Source: Gnetum montanum (lineage: Eukaryota; Streptophyta; Gnetopsida; Gnetales; Gnetaceae). From it: 64,000 nt of DNA. The position numbers and the translations under genes were made by a program. The stretch's first letter is position 1, and every line of letters begins with the position of its first letter. The stretch covers positions 211,210-275,209 of the forward strand of contig MNCI01014175.1 in the NCBI GenBank assembly GCA_015680685.1, in the 5' to 3' direction. Below, piece by piece: positions 11,650-21,759 of the stretch. The notes below the pieces were generated by a model. The model saw only the letters and a program-made list of their open reading frames with translations. It was not told the DNA's origin and did no database searches.

Positions 11650-12700
11650 AAATTTGGTAAACATTTAAGACACTAGACCTATAAATTTCATGGAATACAT
11701 ATGGTCCTTACCAAAGCATTTGCAACTTGGTGCATTAAGGTACATGATTTCGATTATAATAAAAGATCTTATCACCAAATCAAAGGTCAAGATATTTAAT
11801 TTTAAGGTTTTGTCTCTATTTATTATAAACTTTATTGAATTCATTATGCATAAGTATTATCATTCTATTTTCACTTAGCACATTTAGTATCATCAATCTC
11901 TCTTGTTATGCTAAGATAAGGTCCAAGTCTATGACACATGTGATGTTGACACTACATAATTCATCTTCAATTGGTAGATAAAGGAGTTTTATATACACTA
12001 ATTTGTATAGAGAATAAATTATAGGAAGTCCTACATAAACCTATAAGCCCATTTGGCATCATTATGTTTAATACTTTAGTCTTTTCTATATTTACTAATG
12101 GTACATGTTAGTTTTCTAGTTATTTCCTAGTTGATTGTTTCAAATTATTCATTGGCTTGAGGATGATATGATGTGGAAAAATTATGTTCTACCCCTTATT
12201 TTTCCATTAGTTTCTTAAAATTTATCATTATAAAATAATTTCCATTGTCAAATATAAGACCATGAAGTAAAACAAATTTACTTACCTCATGCTGCTTAAA
12301 GAATTTGGTAGTAGTTACTACAATTCAAACAACTACTATAGTTTCTTTAGCCCACTTCATGCAATAATCCACAACCATAATAATGTATAATTTGTCATTT
12401 GAGAAAGGGATAATAGGACCCATAAAGTCAATTTTCCAAAGGTCAAACTACTCTAGCATTTATAACCACTATTGTGCTTCTTTAAACCTTGTTGATATTT
12501 CAACATCATGTTAACTTTATTTACAAGATTTTACAAAGTGATATGCATGAATAAAGAGAGCTAGCTATAAATAATTAGTCATGAGGATCTTGATAGCCAT
12601 TCTCCAACCCACATAGTGATAAACACATGGTCCTTCGTGTGCATCTTGGAGAACTCTAAGTTGGTTCTCCTCTGGTACATGCTAGTGTACCAAGTAGTTA
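11650..12700 (-). pseudogene. Integrase remnant, element C
   Basis: Collinear with D integrase (57900-58640) in the same order: N-terminal zinc-binding part near 12500-12660, catalytic core near 12150-12450 and the C-terminal part below about 11950. Plus-strand landmarks gaggatgatatgatgtggaa and ccattgtcaaatataag match the D sequences gggggtggtatggtgtag and accattatctgaaataag, which surround the second catalytic Asp. No open frame. Confidence 0.6.
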
Positions 12701-12887
12701 GTAAAGATTTTATAGATATTTTTTTCTATCTCCACAAAGTGCTTGACTTCATGAAATAATTGATATATTTTGCATTTATCCCAATGTTTAGGAATCTTTT
12801 GATCCTTTAAATATGTAAGGTGATTAAAAAACTAAGGAATGGATATTGATGAGAAAACCCAAGTAACCTTGGTGAACAATGGTTGAT

Positions 12888-13163
12888 CTAGGAAGTAGCT
12901 TGATAAAAACTCTTCATGAGCCTTATTATCCCATGTAAGTCTTGATAAATATGCAAAAAAAAATTATATTTCTTTTTATCTATCATTGTAATATTAAAAT
13001 CTTGTACAATCACCAACCACCAAATGATTTTGGGATTCATCACTAGTTTGTTCATTAAGAATTGAATCGTGTTATGATCATTGTACATAAAAATAGGATA
13101 TCCAAGTACATAGTACCTAAAATTTTTAAGATCGTAAAAAATTTTCATCAAATATTTCTCCAT
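12888..13163 (-). pseudogene. RNase H remnant, element C
   Basis: The 91-codon open stretch contains FRYYVLGYPIFMYNDHNTI, the RNase H segment equivalent to FRNYVLGYKVYIHINHSAI in D, followed by FLMNKL and PKIIWWLVIVQDFNITMID. The enzyme removes RNA from the RNA-DNA hybrid during reverse transcription. This piece lacks the N-terminal half. Confidence 0.7.
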
Positions 13164-13199
13164 TATTTTTATAATTTATTTGTGCATCAAAAATTCTTC

Positions 13200-14110
13200 T
13201 AATTGCACAACGAATGTAGGATGAATGCTTTTGATCATCCATCTATGTAAGCATAGTTCCCAAGACATACTTGGATGCATATGTCAAAATGTGAAATGGC
13301 TTCAATGAATCAAGTTTTTTTAGAATTGGAATCTATATAATTTTTTTCTTGAGAAGCTCAAATGTCTTCTCATAATCATTTTTCCAAACAAATGGTGCAT
13401 CCTTTTTTGTGATATTTACTAATAATTTAAAAATCTCAAAAATTTCTTAATGAAGTGGTAATTGTACCCTGTATATCCAAGGAATGACCTCATATCCTTT
13501 ACTACTTGAGATATTTGCATGATTTCTTAGATCATCTTAGTTTTTTTAAGATTCAATTTAATAAATTTTTCTAAAATATTGTGATCCAAGATGATGCCTT
13601 CTTAAATCATGAGATAGATCTTTTGTTGGTTCATCTCCATACATTTCTTTAATACTTTCTCTAGTTGGTCTAGGGTCTATTCAAAGTCAAATCCATTAAA
13701 TAATAATTCATCCATAAAGACTTTAGTATCATTCCCGATCTACTTTTGGAAAATGCTTAAGACCAAACACTGAAAGATATTAAGAATATTACAAAAGCTA
13801 AATGGCATTTTCCTGCATGTAAAAGTCCCTCAAGAACTTCTAGATGTTGACTTGACTTGCTCCTTTGATGAAATTTGAATTTGGTTATATTCACTATAAT
13901 CATTCGAAACATTGTAATACTTATGACCTATAATTATGTCAAACATCTAATCAACAAATGATAATGGGAAATGATCCTTGAATATTGCCATGTTCAGTAG
14001 TAAGAAATTGATGTAGATTCATCACTAGTCCGCTTTCTTTGTTATCATTACTAGTGGGCTTACCCACTTACTATTTGCAATAGGATAGAAAAATCCAACC
14101 TTTAGGAGTT
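13200..14110 (-). pseudogene. Reverse transcriptase remnant, element C
   Basis: Aligns with D RT (59130-59900). The catalytic box, on the minus strand at about 13710-13735, reads VFMDEL in place of Y/FMDD, so the second catalytic Asp is gone. The linker motif near 13930 and FLDGY-type segments are recognisable. Multiple stops. Confidence 0.65.
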
Positions 14111-14262
14111 TCTTAATCTCATTTTTTATTACTTTATTTAGCTTTGGATTCAACTTACATTGTTGTTAATGCTTGGGATTCACTACAAAATTTTTTTAGA
14201 TGTGATGTTAGCATATGCACAAATCAATTTTCTTAATCTCATAATAAGACCATGAAAATGCT

Positions 14263-15120
14263 ATGGATTATTTTTTTACAACTTCAAAGAGCTTCCTCTT
14301 ATGTTTCTTTATTAGCTTTCCATTGATTATTACTAGTTTTTCATTTTTAATAAAAGCATATTTTAATTACTTCCATAATATTTTTAGCTCTATTGGTTCT
14401 AGAGTAAGTTCTTCAAGAATTTTTAACTTCTTCCGATCAATATCATCTTCTTATCATGCATGTGCTACTTAGAAGAGCTATTTCTTCATGTCCTCCATTT
14501 GATCTAGCTTCTCAACATATGGGCTAGTATGTGCTTTTGATGGTTTTATGCACATTATCGAATTACAACTTTTCTCTACCATCAGCCACTTGGTATCTTG
14601 TTGATCTTTGGCTACTATATATAAGAACCTCTGGGCATACTTCTTCTTCATACTATATGCATGTAGTAACACCTACTATTACTATATTTCATGCATGGAA
14701 CTCTCTCCTTCTGAAATTACCCATGCTCATTTTCATTGGAAATCTACTAAAATAAGTCTCTGATCCCTAGCTCACAAGAAATAGTGCTTAACCAAGATCT
14801 TTAATGATAATAAAAAAATTTCTCCTTATAATTGTATACATGGATCATAAGATAATTACTATGATATGATCAACTATTTATGGTGGTCATAATTTCCATC
14901 ACCAATCCTAAGGAAACAGAGATGGATTAGTTTACAAGCTCTAATTTGATGTTGCACTTTTTGAATGATGGCAAGTTTCACACTTTGTACATTTCTTGAG
15001 AAATAAAATTCACATTGGAACCTAAGTTTAGTAAAGCTTTACATGGTGCATTTCTTGCAATATGTGAATAAATAAGGGAACTTCCAAGATCAATTCAATT
15101 CTTGGGAAGATTACATGCCT
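14263..15120 (-). pseudogene. Pre-RT linker and retropepsin remnant, element C
   Basis: The protease motif near 15000-15050 reads ALLNLGSNVNFISQEMYK on the minus strand. The catalytic Asp is replaced by Asn compared with DLGSGVN in D. The rest is a Ser/Lys-rich linker with stops. Confidence 0.6.
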
Positions 15121-15299
15121 TTATTTAATTTGTTATCACATTTTTCAACATGATAGCTTTTACATTGTTCTTTTGATTTAAAGATAATTCTTGAAAGATA
15201 TAAGCAGTGATTGGTGTGTGATCCATAGCCACAGATGTTTGTGTAAGGTTAAGTGAGTTGACGAGTCTAAAGACTAGATGCTTCTAGGAATTATGCTAG

Positions 15300-17760
15300 G
15301 AACTAATTGAGTTATCATCCACATGCATAGTTACAACTTCTATATAATTCCTTTATGTGGCTAAGGAGGAATTTCATATTACATATGCAATGTAGACGAT
15401 AAAGGATTAGGAGCATTAGGTTCAAAGTGTTAGTAAGGATAAGAAGCATTTGAGGGTGATTTGGTCCATGGAGTAGTAGGTTTATGATACTTTGAAGGCT
15501 AGTAATAATGATCATGAGCATGGGTGCTAGAACCAATAGAAGATACAAGTTTCTTGACATGGTAGCCATAAGGATAAGATTACTTATAAGGCTTCTATCA
15601 CCTAGGTAGTGGCATCCTCTATGATTGTGGATTTTGCCACTACTACTAAAAATACTCTTGCGATTGTGATGAAGCACTACTAGGATAGTATTATTATTGA
15701 TGATAGGATTATTGATAGTTTTCCTAACAATAAGACAACCTTATGAACATTTACCTTTTAATAAATTTTGGGTTTAAGGCAGAAGATCTAGACTTCTAAA
15801 GATGTGACATCTCTATGAAACAATCCTTTGGATACTTTTATTGTCAAATGGCACAACTATCATTGTTTAAATCTAATTTTTTAACCTCCTCACCTACAAG
15901 TTCTTTTTCTTTTTGATGATAGTAGTTCCTTTCGATGTCTTTTTCATTTCTTTTATTCTTGTTTTTGTCTTTATCATACTCTACATTATCCTCCATAATT
16001 TTTTATGTTGATTGAAACATTTCATTAATCAAGTTCCACATCTTGTCAATATTATGTAAGATTTTAATAAAAAGCTTTTATATTTTTAAGGTTTTTCTAT
16101 AAACCATCTCATCTAATGGTGCATTCTCTTATAGTTCATAGAGATGAGCCTTATTCTTCTAAATAGATGAATCCCTATTGTACTCCATAGTGCTTCCTTA
16201 TTTCTTAAGTTCATCTTCCTATTTTTTTACTTGATAAATAATCCTTTGAATTCCATGAGATTACATTTTTGAAAGTATTCCTTGGGCATAAACCCCAAGG
16301 GTATTTTTGGTTTTATTTCAAAGTGTATCTATAATGTGTCATAATTGTTTCCTTTAAGAAAAGTCATGACTTGGATATTTTTGTAGTAGAAACTAGTATT
16401 TACCCAAGGTTGTATCAAGTGATATATCGTTATCCTATCTTCATACTTGAATTTTTTCCCTCCAATTAGATACTCTAAAGTACATCTTATCATTCAATAG
16501 TTCTATCATATTACTCCATATTCAGATGGATTTTACTTCTAAGGATCTATACTAGCTTTTAGCCTCTTTGGTGAGTGCCTAGGAAATGACTTGACCTTTT
16601 GTAATTTATTCAATGTTTTTGGCAAGGTGTAGACATCATGGAAGGCCTACAAGTGATGCTATTAATCAATGTTGTAACCTCCCTTAAACTTAAGGATGTT
16701 TTTCATGTCTAGCAATTTGATCTAGATGTTTCAGCAACATCTAGTTGGTATATACACTACCTCTCTAATGTCAATCATACTTCAGGTAGAAAAATGTTAC
16801 TTACCATAATCATCTCTTTCATCATGATCCCTATCATGATCATGTCTTCTTCAATGTTGTTATGCCTTCTCTTATGTCTATGCCATATCTCTTAATCCTA
16901 TTCACTATCTTTGCCTTTACCTTTATGATGGTCTCTTCTATCATCTCCCCTAGATCATCTGTCATTTTCATTCATCATTAACCATATTCATTCTTATTAA
17001 ATCTTGATGATAAGGATGATGAAGATGATGGAGAACTAGAAGAGCCATGTCATCATATCCTTCTTTTGTGATCTATACATTCATTCCTTACTATCTATGA
17101 AGAAGAACTAGGTCTTGAGATCCTCTTAGTATTTAGTCCTATTATATCTCTTTCTTAGTTACCAGCCAAGGATAAGTATATTTATTTCTTTGTCATGTGA
17201 ACTACATTGAAGATTGAAGGATTCTAATGATTGTATTTTCCTGAATGATAATTCATATTCCTCTTTTTAGACTATGAAGTCCACTTTTCCTTGGTGGCTT
17301 CATGATGTATCATCATGAAATGGTCTTTTCATAATTGGCATTCAACAATCTAGTAGGTCCTAGACATCTCTTGAGCCACTTTGTAATCATTGGTAACTAC
17401 TCAGTTCAACTCTCATCAACATCATAATAAGCATTGATAAAATGGAGTGATCAAGTCACAATACAATATTAATTTCCAAGCCCCTTCATTACATTTGGTC
17501 ATCCTAGTGAATCATAAAGTTAGAGTTTGAATAGTATGGTTCCAGATGTTTATAGATAACTTTAACTTAATGTGGTAGATTATCCCTACTTTTGATGGTT
17601 TTGTCATATTCTATTGTAGAATCATCAACAAGAATGGAATGAACCCTATAAGAAGATAACATTTTTAATTATTATGTAAGCATTTAAATAAAATGATATT
17701 ATTCTTTAGATGTTAAATCTTTAGATCCTACTAGAAATTATAAATGATTCTAACTATTCC
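15300..17760 (-). pseudogene. Gag remnant, element C
   Basis: Collinear with D and B gag. The 120-codon open stretch 15677-15315 is the linker upstream of the protease; the N-terminal half (16500-17760) holds frequent stops. Confidence 0.55.
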
Positions 17761-17773
17761 ATCAGTAACATTA

Positions 17774-17792
17774 GTGCTTGACAATAATGTTT
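17774..17792 (-). promoter_or_regulatory. Decayed primer binding site, element C
   Basis: Plus strand tgcttgacaataatgttta lies where A has tccccggcaacggcacca; it is followed by the LTR start tgataag at 17794. Confidence 0.45.
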
Positions 17793-17793
17793 A

Positions 17794-18275
17794 TGATAAG
17801 TAATGATTGTTCTCTACACTAGCCTATACAAATCATGATTATTCACGTGTGACCTAATTTTATTCTATGAACTGGGCTTGTGTGATATCTAGATAGGTAT
17901 CCATTATATGGAAGGTTGTTGTCCTTCCAATTATATTCATGTAACTCTTAATGCATATGGTTAAGTATAATTCAAACTTATGATATTAATGTTTCTAAGG
18001 ATATAACTAAATTCAAAATTAAGATAATGTAGACAAAAAATACTAAATGATCCTATATGAAAAGTACTTTTTCCTTGTTTGCTACACATATCCTAGACTC
18101 ACTTAATCATTGTTGGATTTTTGAGTAATTAATATTGGGTGAACTAAGTTAGATCAATGTTAGAATTACTAGATAATATTGATTATACTCAAAACTAGTC
18201 ATACTTATACCTTCATAATTTTCATATATGTAATCATGAATTACTAATTAAATATATAAGAAAATAATTATTAAA
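17794..18275 (-). repeat. Truncated 5' LTR of element C (482 bp)
   Basis: Homologous to the first half of the B LTR (6056-6570), sharing ctttatgaact/ggcttgtg-type blocks and the AT-rich aaaataattattaaattaagtt end. It stops at agttgca where B continues, so the U3 with its TATA box is missing. Confidence 0.65.
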
Positions 18276-18840
18276 TTAAGTTGCATGAAAGAGATGAGGG
18301 ATCTCCATGCATAAGTAAAATCAAATCTTGAGAAGAAGGCTAAAGAAAGAGTTCTCAATAGGAATGAGGGAAAATGGAAGTCTAATTTTGCTATTGGTAA
18401 CTTGGTTTGGGTGCAATTGAAGAAGAATTAATCCAAAAGTATTAACTTCTCCAAATTGAAAGCCAAAAAGATGGGGCCTTTCAAAATCAAGTCTAAAATT
18501 AATGACAATGCTTTTGATATTGATATACCAAAGGATGTTAGTATGTTTTTTGTGTTTAACATTTTAGATCTTGTGCACTATCATGGACCAACTAATGAGG
18601 CAACTATATAGAATAGCATTGATGAGATAAAGGGGGCTATTTATTAGTGCAAGCCTTCAACAAAAAGGAAGGTAATTGAACTCAAATGAAGGGAAGCTTC
18701 TAGTACTCAAGGAGTCAATAGGCATGAATATTTGATTCATTGGGAGGATCAATCTACTAATGATGCTATATGGATCCATGATATCAAACTACATGGGCTA
18801 GGGCTCACTTCTACTCCATTGTTCACATGAGTTCACTTTT
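18276..18840 (+). pseudogene. Chromovirus integrase C-terminus with chromodomain, element F
   Basis: Plus-strand translation with some stops gives NLVWVQLKKN, then KLKAKKMGPFKI, NDNAFDIDIP and FNILDLVHYHGP, the GPY/F-type C-terminal integrase module. This is followed by HEYLIHWEDQSTNDAIW, a clear chromodomain core (EYLVKW…A/TW pattern). In chromoviruses this domain binds modified histones and steers integration into heterochromatin. Stops replace Gln/Arg codons. The frame ends just before the polypurine tract. Confidence 0.75.
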
Positions 18841-18841
18841 T

Positions 18842-18854
18842 GAAGGGTAGAAGA
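18842..18854 (+). promoter_or_regulatory. Polypurine tract of element F
   Basis: gaagggtagaaga lies between the end of the chromodomain frame and the LTR start, the position for plus-strand cDNA priming. Confidence 0.5.
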
Positions 18855-18855
18855 G

Positions 18856-19698
18856 CCAGTATATGAAAAACTCTTCTAATCCTCTTATTCTTTCCTACAT
18901 GTGTGTTTTTTAGGTTTGAGACACTAGAGAAATGTCTTGGAAGACTAGAAGATATCTTAGCTAAAGCCTAGGAATGAAAAGAGATGTTTAGAGATCAAAG
19001 GAGACGTCTCACTATTTGGATTGACATCTCAGGTGAGATGCCTAAACTAAGAATATGACATCTTAGGCAAGATGTCTCAATATAGAAGATGATGTCTCAT
19101 GTGAGATGTCTCCCCATAACTTGAGACAACTTGAACAAGATGTCACACTTGAGAATGAGATGTCTTGGACAAGATGTCTTGTCATTTCTAGAAATCTCTT
19201 GGCCCCTAGGAGAGACATCTTAGAAAAATAGTAGAAGTCTTACTAAAGAGTTGGGTTGACATAGAGACATCTTGCCAAGGTCAAAGATAATATATGGATA
19301 GGAAAACTTCTAAAAAAACTTATTCCAATTTAGGAAATAGCTAGAACATCATGAAAAAAAAGATGGAAATAGCTATGGATAATGTAAGAAAACTTGGGAA
19401 ACATCTAAAGAGCCTCAAGATGAGTTGAGAAAAGGTTTCCAGGTTTCTTATCTTCCAGTTTGTGATAAATATTTTTGTATTGAATGATTGTTGGTACAAA
19501 TGAGAAAGATAGAGCTCTAATGTATGAAGATCTAAGCAAAGTAGAGTGCACGAGCACATTGAGTAAGTGTAATTGGTGATTATAGCTCCAAGATTAACTT
19601 GTGGTGTATTGGTCTTTGTATTTTATTCTCTTGTGTCTTACTAGTGAGTTGAGATCTCAATCACAGGATCTAGGAGATATTCTCTATTGGTTGTGTCT
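18856..19698 (+). repeat. Truncated 3' LTR of chromovirus F
   Basis: Similar to 51183-51945 of element E, most clearly at the end (gttgagatctcaat, gagattct, ccattggttgt, cttg). Similarity stops at 19698. Its first 430 bp hold about a dozen gatgtct / gacatct words in both orientations. Confidence 0.7.
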
Positions 19699-19699
19699 T

Positions 19700-19992
19700 G
19701 TTTGTTTGTTTGGCCGATAGGCCATTACCAGTGAGAAATCGGGAACGCTAATATTATGTGCGTAACGCGTTGACTTTCCCACGGCCCATTTGGGGAACGC
19801 TATTTTGTGCGCAACGCTGATGCTGACGTGTAAAATTCCATATACGCTATTTCCGTAACACAACTTTGTGAATAACGCTGACGTGTAATTAAAATTCGAG
19901 AGAGGCCATTTCAGTAACGCAACTTTGTGCATAACCCTAACCCTAACGTGTTATCAAAGATTACATCCTTTGCATTCTTATAAATACATACA
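19700..19992 (+). promoter_or_regulatory. Promoter-like region with about 60-70-bp tandem repeats
   Basis: Three to four diverged copies of a unit with ccattt, taacgc, aactttgtg, taacgc and gacgtgt (near 19740, 19788, 19845 and 19910). Each copy carries an ACGTG core, the plant bZIP/ABRE-type word. The last copy contains aaccctaaccctaac (19933-19947), a double telobox, and is followed by TATAAATA at 19979-19986, 9 bp before an ATG at 19995. CpG is frequent, unlike the flanking transposons. Confidence 0.5.
19979..19986 (+). promoter_or_regulatory. TATA box upstream of the GH81 relic
   Basis: TATAAATA, 32 bp after the telobox. Spacing to the ATG at 19995 is short, so translation, if any, would begin further downstream. 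Confidence 0.4.
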
Positions 19993-20149
19993 TAATGCGT
20001 GAAAAAAGTGCACAGAGCAGTAGGAGGGCTCGAGTTCTGCACAGATGCAGATCCAGCATTTTAGCCGAAGACAGAAACCACGCGTGGATCAGAACAGCAT
20101 CGAAGCGTGGATCAGGGCACGAAATAGGAGAGAAACAGGAGGCGAAGGC

Positions 20150-20584
20150 TGCATCACTCTCGCCACTTTCCGTGGTTCCGGCACTTAGACTGGTGGAAGC
20201 TCCATTCCTGACCGAGTTTGGCGACAGGCGAAACCAGGAGAGCGTCAGCGAGGCGCTCAACACCTACTATGGTGCCGCATTGCTGGCCCGCGCTCTCGAT
20301 AACCGCGACATGGCTGACTTCGCCACGACGTGCCCGCCCCTGGCTCAGGATGGCATTCTGGATGGCTGGTGCGGGTTTTTCTATGCGTTGGAGTTGGAGG
20401 ACGTCCTGGATCCCGAAGTAATCGCCGACGTCCGCGTGCTCAAGATGATGGCAACTCAAGGCTTAAGATGATGGCAACTCGCCGCGTGCTCAAGGCTTAA
20501 GATGATCGCAACTCGCTCATGAATTTGCTGTGGTGGATCCACTCACGAATCTGCTGTTTCTGTATGATTATTATTACTTCTTAA
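20150..20584 (+). pseudogene. Broken GH81 endo-1,3-beta-glucanase, C-terminal pieces
   Basis: GH81 enzymes hydrolyse 1,3-beta-glucan (callose or fungal wall glucan). Pieces in order: DWWKLHS in one frame (20188-20208), a stop, a frame shift at about 20210, then GDRRNQESVSEALNTYYGAA with the family's NQES-x-SEA-x-N-x-YYG catalytic block. Next comes an apparent internal deletion at ADFATT/CPPLAQ, the late segment GFFYALE…VLDPEV, and finally DDRNSLMNLLWWIHSR, read in yet another frame and ending at TAA 20582-20584. A motif encoding DDGNS is triplicated at 20441-20514, which shifts the frame. The open frame 19995-20471 covers only the middle. Base composition is GC-rich against the neighbours. 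It cannot make an active enzyme. Family call is by motif recognition. Confidence 0.65.
20441..20514 (+). repeat. Short tandem triplication inside the GH81 relic
   Basis: aagatgatSgcaactc occurs three times (from 20442, 20465 and 20499), with cgcgtgctcaag duplicated around it. The unmutated unit encodes D-D-G-N-S. It breaks the reading frame before the final WWIHSR segment. Confidence 0.75.
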
Positions 20585-20638
20585 GTAACTACTATATTTG
20601 TGTCCTCCTCCTCCTATTCCTATTCCTATTCTGTTCAG

Positions 20639-21259
20639 ATTCCTGTGGAGGTCAGGTATTTGTATTTGAAGAGCAACAAATGGTCATGGGACATTCTCCT
20701 GGGCGGGTGGAGCATGGGCAACGTGGCAAAGTTGAAAAACCTCAGATCCTTGAACCTCCACTTACCGTGGATGAAAGAGGAGTTGACACTGCCAGAGGAG
20801 TTGTGTATGCTCAGTATCAGAGAGCTCAGTATATGGTGTCATACGTTAAAAGAGCTTCCACACAACTTTGCTAACATGGAATATCTGCACGTGCTCAAAT
20901 TGAGATGCGAAAGACTGAAACAACTGTCGCGCGACTTTGGAAGGCTATCGTCGTTGACGGAGTTGGCATTCCGAGGATGCAGATCTCTAAGAAATGTGGG
21001 CAGAGATGTGTGCACTCTTCAATCTCTGCACACGCTGCACTGGACAAGGATTGATAGTTGGGATGATGCATGGTTAAATGATTTTATGAAAATGAAATCG
21101 TTGAGAGTGTTGGTGTTGGTGTTGGATAAGGAGTTGTATGGGAAGTTGGAGAATAATTATTATTTGCGTCCTCCTTTTCTTTATCATCATCCTCGTCATC
21201 ATGTCCAGGTTTTCTACACGGACAACCTCAGGGACCATAGCCGCAAGAAGAGGAATTGA
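20639..21259 (+). pseudogene. LRR exon of an NLR-type disease resistance gene (fragment)
   Basis: Leucine-rich repeats in NLR proteins sense pathogen effectors or guarded host proteins. After a pyrimidine-rich run and CAG (20636-20638), which resembles a 3' splice site, the frame opens with IPVEVRYLYLK. Imperfect plant LRRs follow (LKNLRSLNLH, LSIRELSIW, LKELPHNFANMEYLHVLKL, LSRDFGRLSSLTELAFRGC, LQSLHTLHW, MKSLRVLVLVLD), ending at TGA 21257-21259: about 206 codons without a stop. No NB-ARC or TIR domain lies upstream; the GH81 relic does. It could be the last exon of a gene broken on its 5' side or a captured fragment. Codon use and GC resemble genes rather than the flanking repeats. Confidence 0.6.
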
Positions 21260-21296
21260 AGTTGGAGGCGTAAAGTTGTTGCGTTGGATATGTTGA

Positions 21297-21350
21297 GAGG
21301 AGAGTGGAGTGGAGTGGAGTGGAGTGGAGACGTGAAATGAAATGAAATGC
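21297..21350 (+). repeat. Pentanucleotide microsatellites (GTGGA)n and (AATGA)n
   Basis: About five gtgga units (21302-21328) are followed by three aatga units. They lie in the 3' region of the LRR fragment. Confidence 0.85.
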
Positions 21351-21587
21351 AATGATGTACATTACATTACACTGCAATGTACATGTACGGATGTACCCAT
21401 GCTAATTCATGTCTCTGTATGCACGGATTTTTTGCATGCGGCCTGCGTCATGCGTCTCTTTAGGATTCAGGTTACTTTGGAATTTCCATAAAAACACATA
21501 TACATCCAAATATTGGAAAGAAAATTATCATAATAAAATTATAAACGAGTAAGATGTTAATGCTTTTAACTCCATAAGAATGCACTA

Positions 21588-21723
21588 TTTTTAAATATTT
21601 TAATAAATTACAAAATTATTTTGTTTTATTTTCATTTTTGTTTTTCTTAAGTGCAAACCAAGTTAAGCAATCAAAGNGAAAATAAAACAAAATAATTTTG
21701 TAATTTATTAAAATATTTAAAAA
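21588..21723. repeat. Perfect 46-bp inverted repeat with 44-bp loop, one arm bounded by Ns
   Basis: 21588-21633 and 21678-21723 are exact reverse complements, AT-rich. Unknown bases sit at 21677 and 21724, directly on both sides of the right arm. Complementarity continues weakly outside (cacta against tagt). No target duplication is obvious. Confidence 0.85.
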
Positions 21724-21759
21724 NTAGTTACATATGGTGTATTCTACTACATAACCCAA

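Larger units (their letters stand above)
11600..18275 (-). mobile_element. Element C: decayed Ty3/gypsy element, same family as A, B and D
   Basis: Minus order: truncated 5' LTR (18275-17794), decayed PBS, gag, protease, RT, RNase H, integrase. Most of the internal domains are traceable, but every frame has stops. The 5' LTR lost its U3 and promoter at 18275, where chromovirus F sequence begins abruptly. No 3' LTR is found on the left, so that end is lost or too decayed. Confidence 0.7.
18276..19698 (+). mobile_element. Element F: 3' end of a Ty3/gypsy chromovirus
   Basis: Plus-strand integrase C-terminus, chromodomain, polypurine tract and a 3' LTR that breaks off at 19698. The LTR is homologous to the 5' LTR of element E (51183-52170). 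The 5' four-fifths of the element is absent: element C's broken LTR abuts it at 18275/18276. Confidence 0.75.

Noticed and set aside
19933-19947. Telomere repeat
   Set aside because: Only two and a half ccctaa units next to a TATA box; better read as a telobox in a promoter.
19995-20471. Intact 158-codon gene
   Set aside because: Only the middle part matches GH81; the N-terminal 70 residues have no family features, and homologous pieces continue in other frames on both sides.
20150-20584. Bacterial contamination, because of high GC
   Set aside because: Flanked without a break by plant LRR and plant retrotransposon DNA, and GH81 enzymes also occur in plants. Kept as a plant relic.
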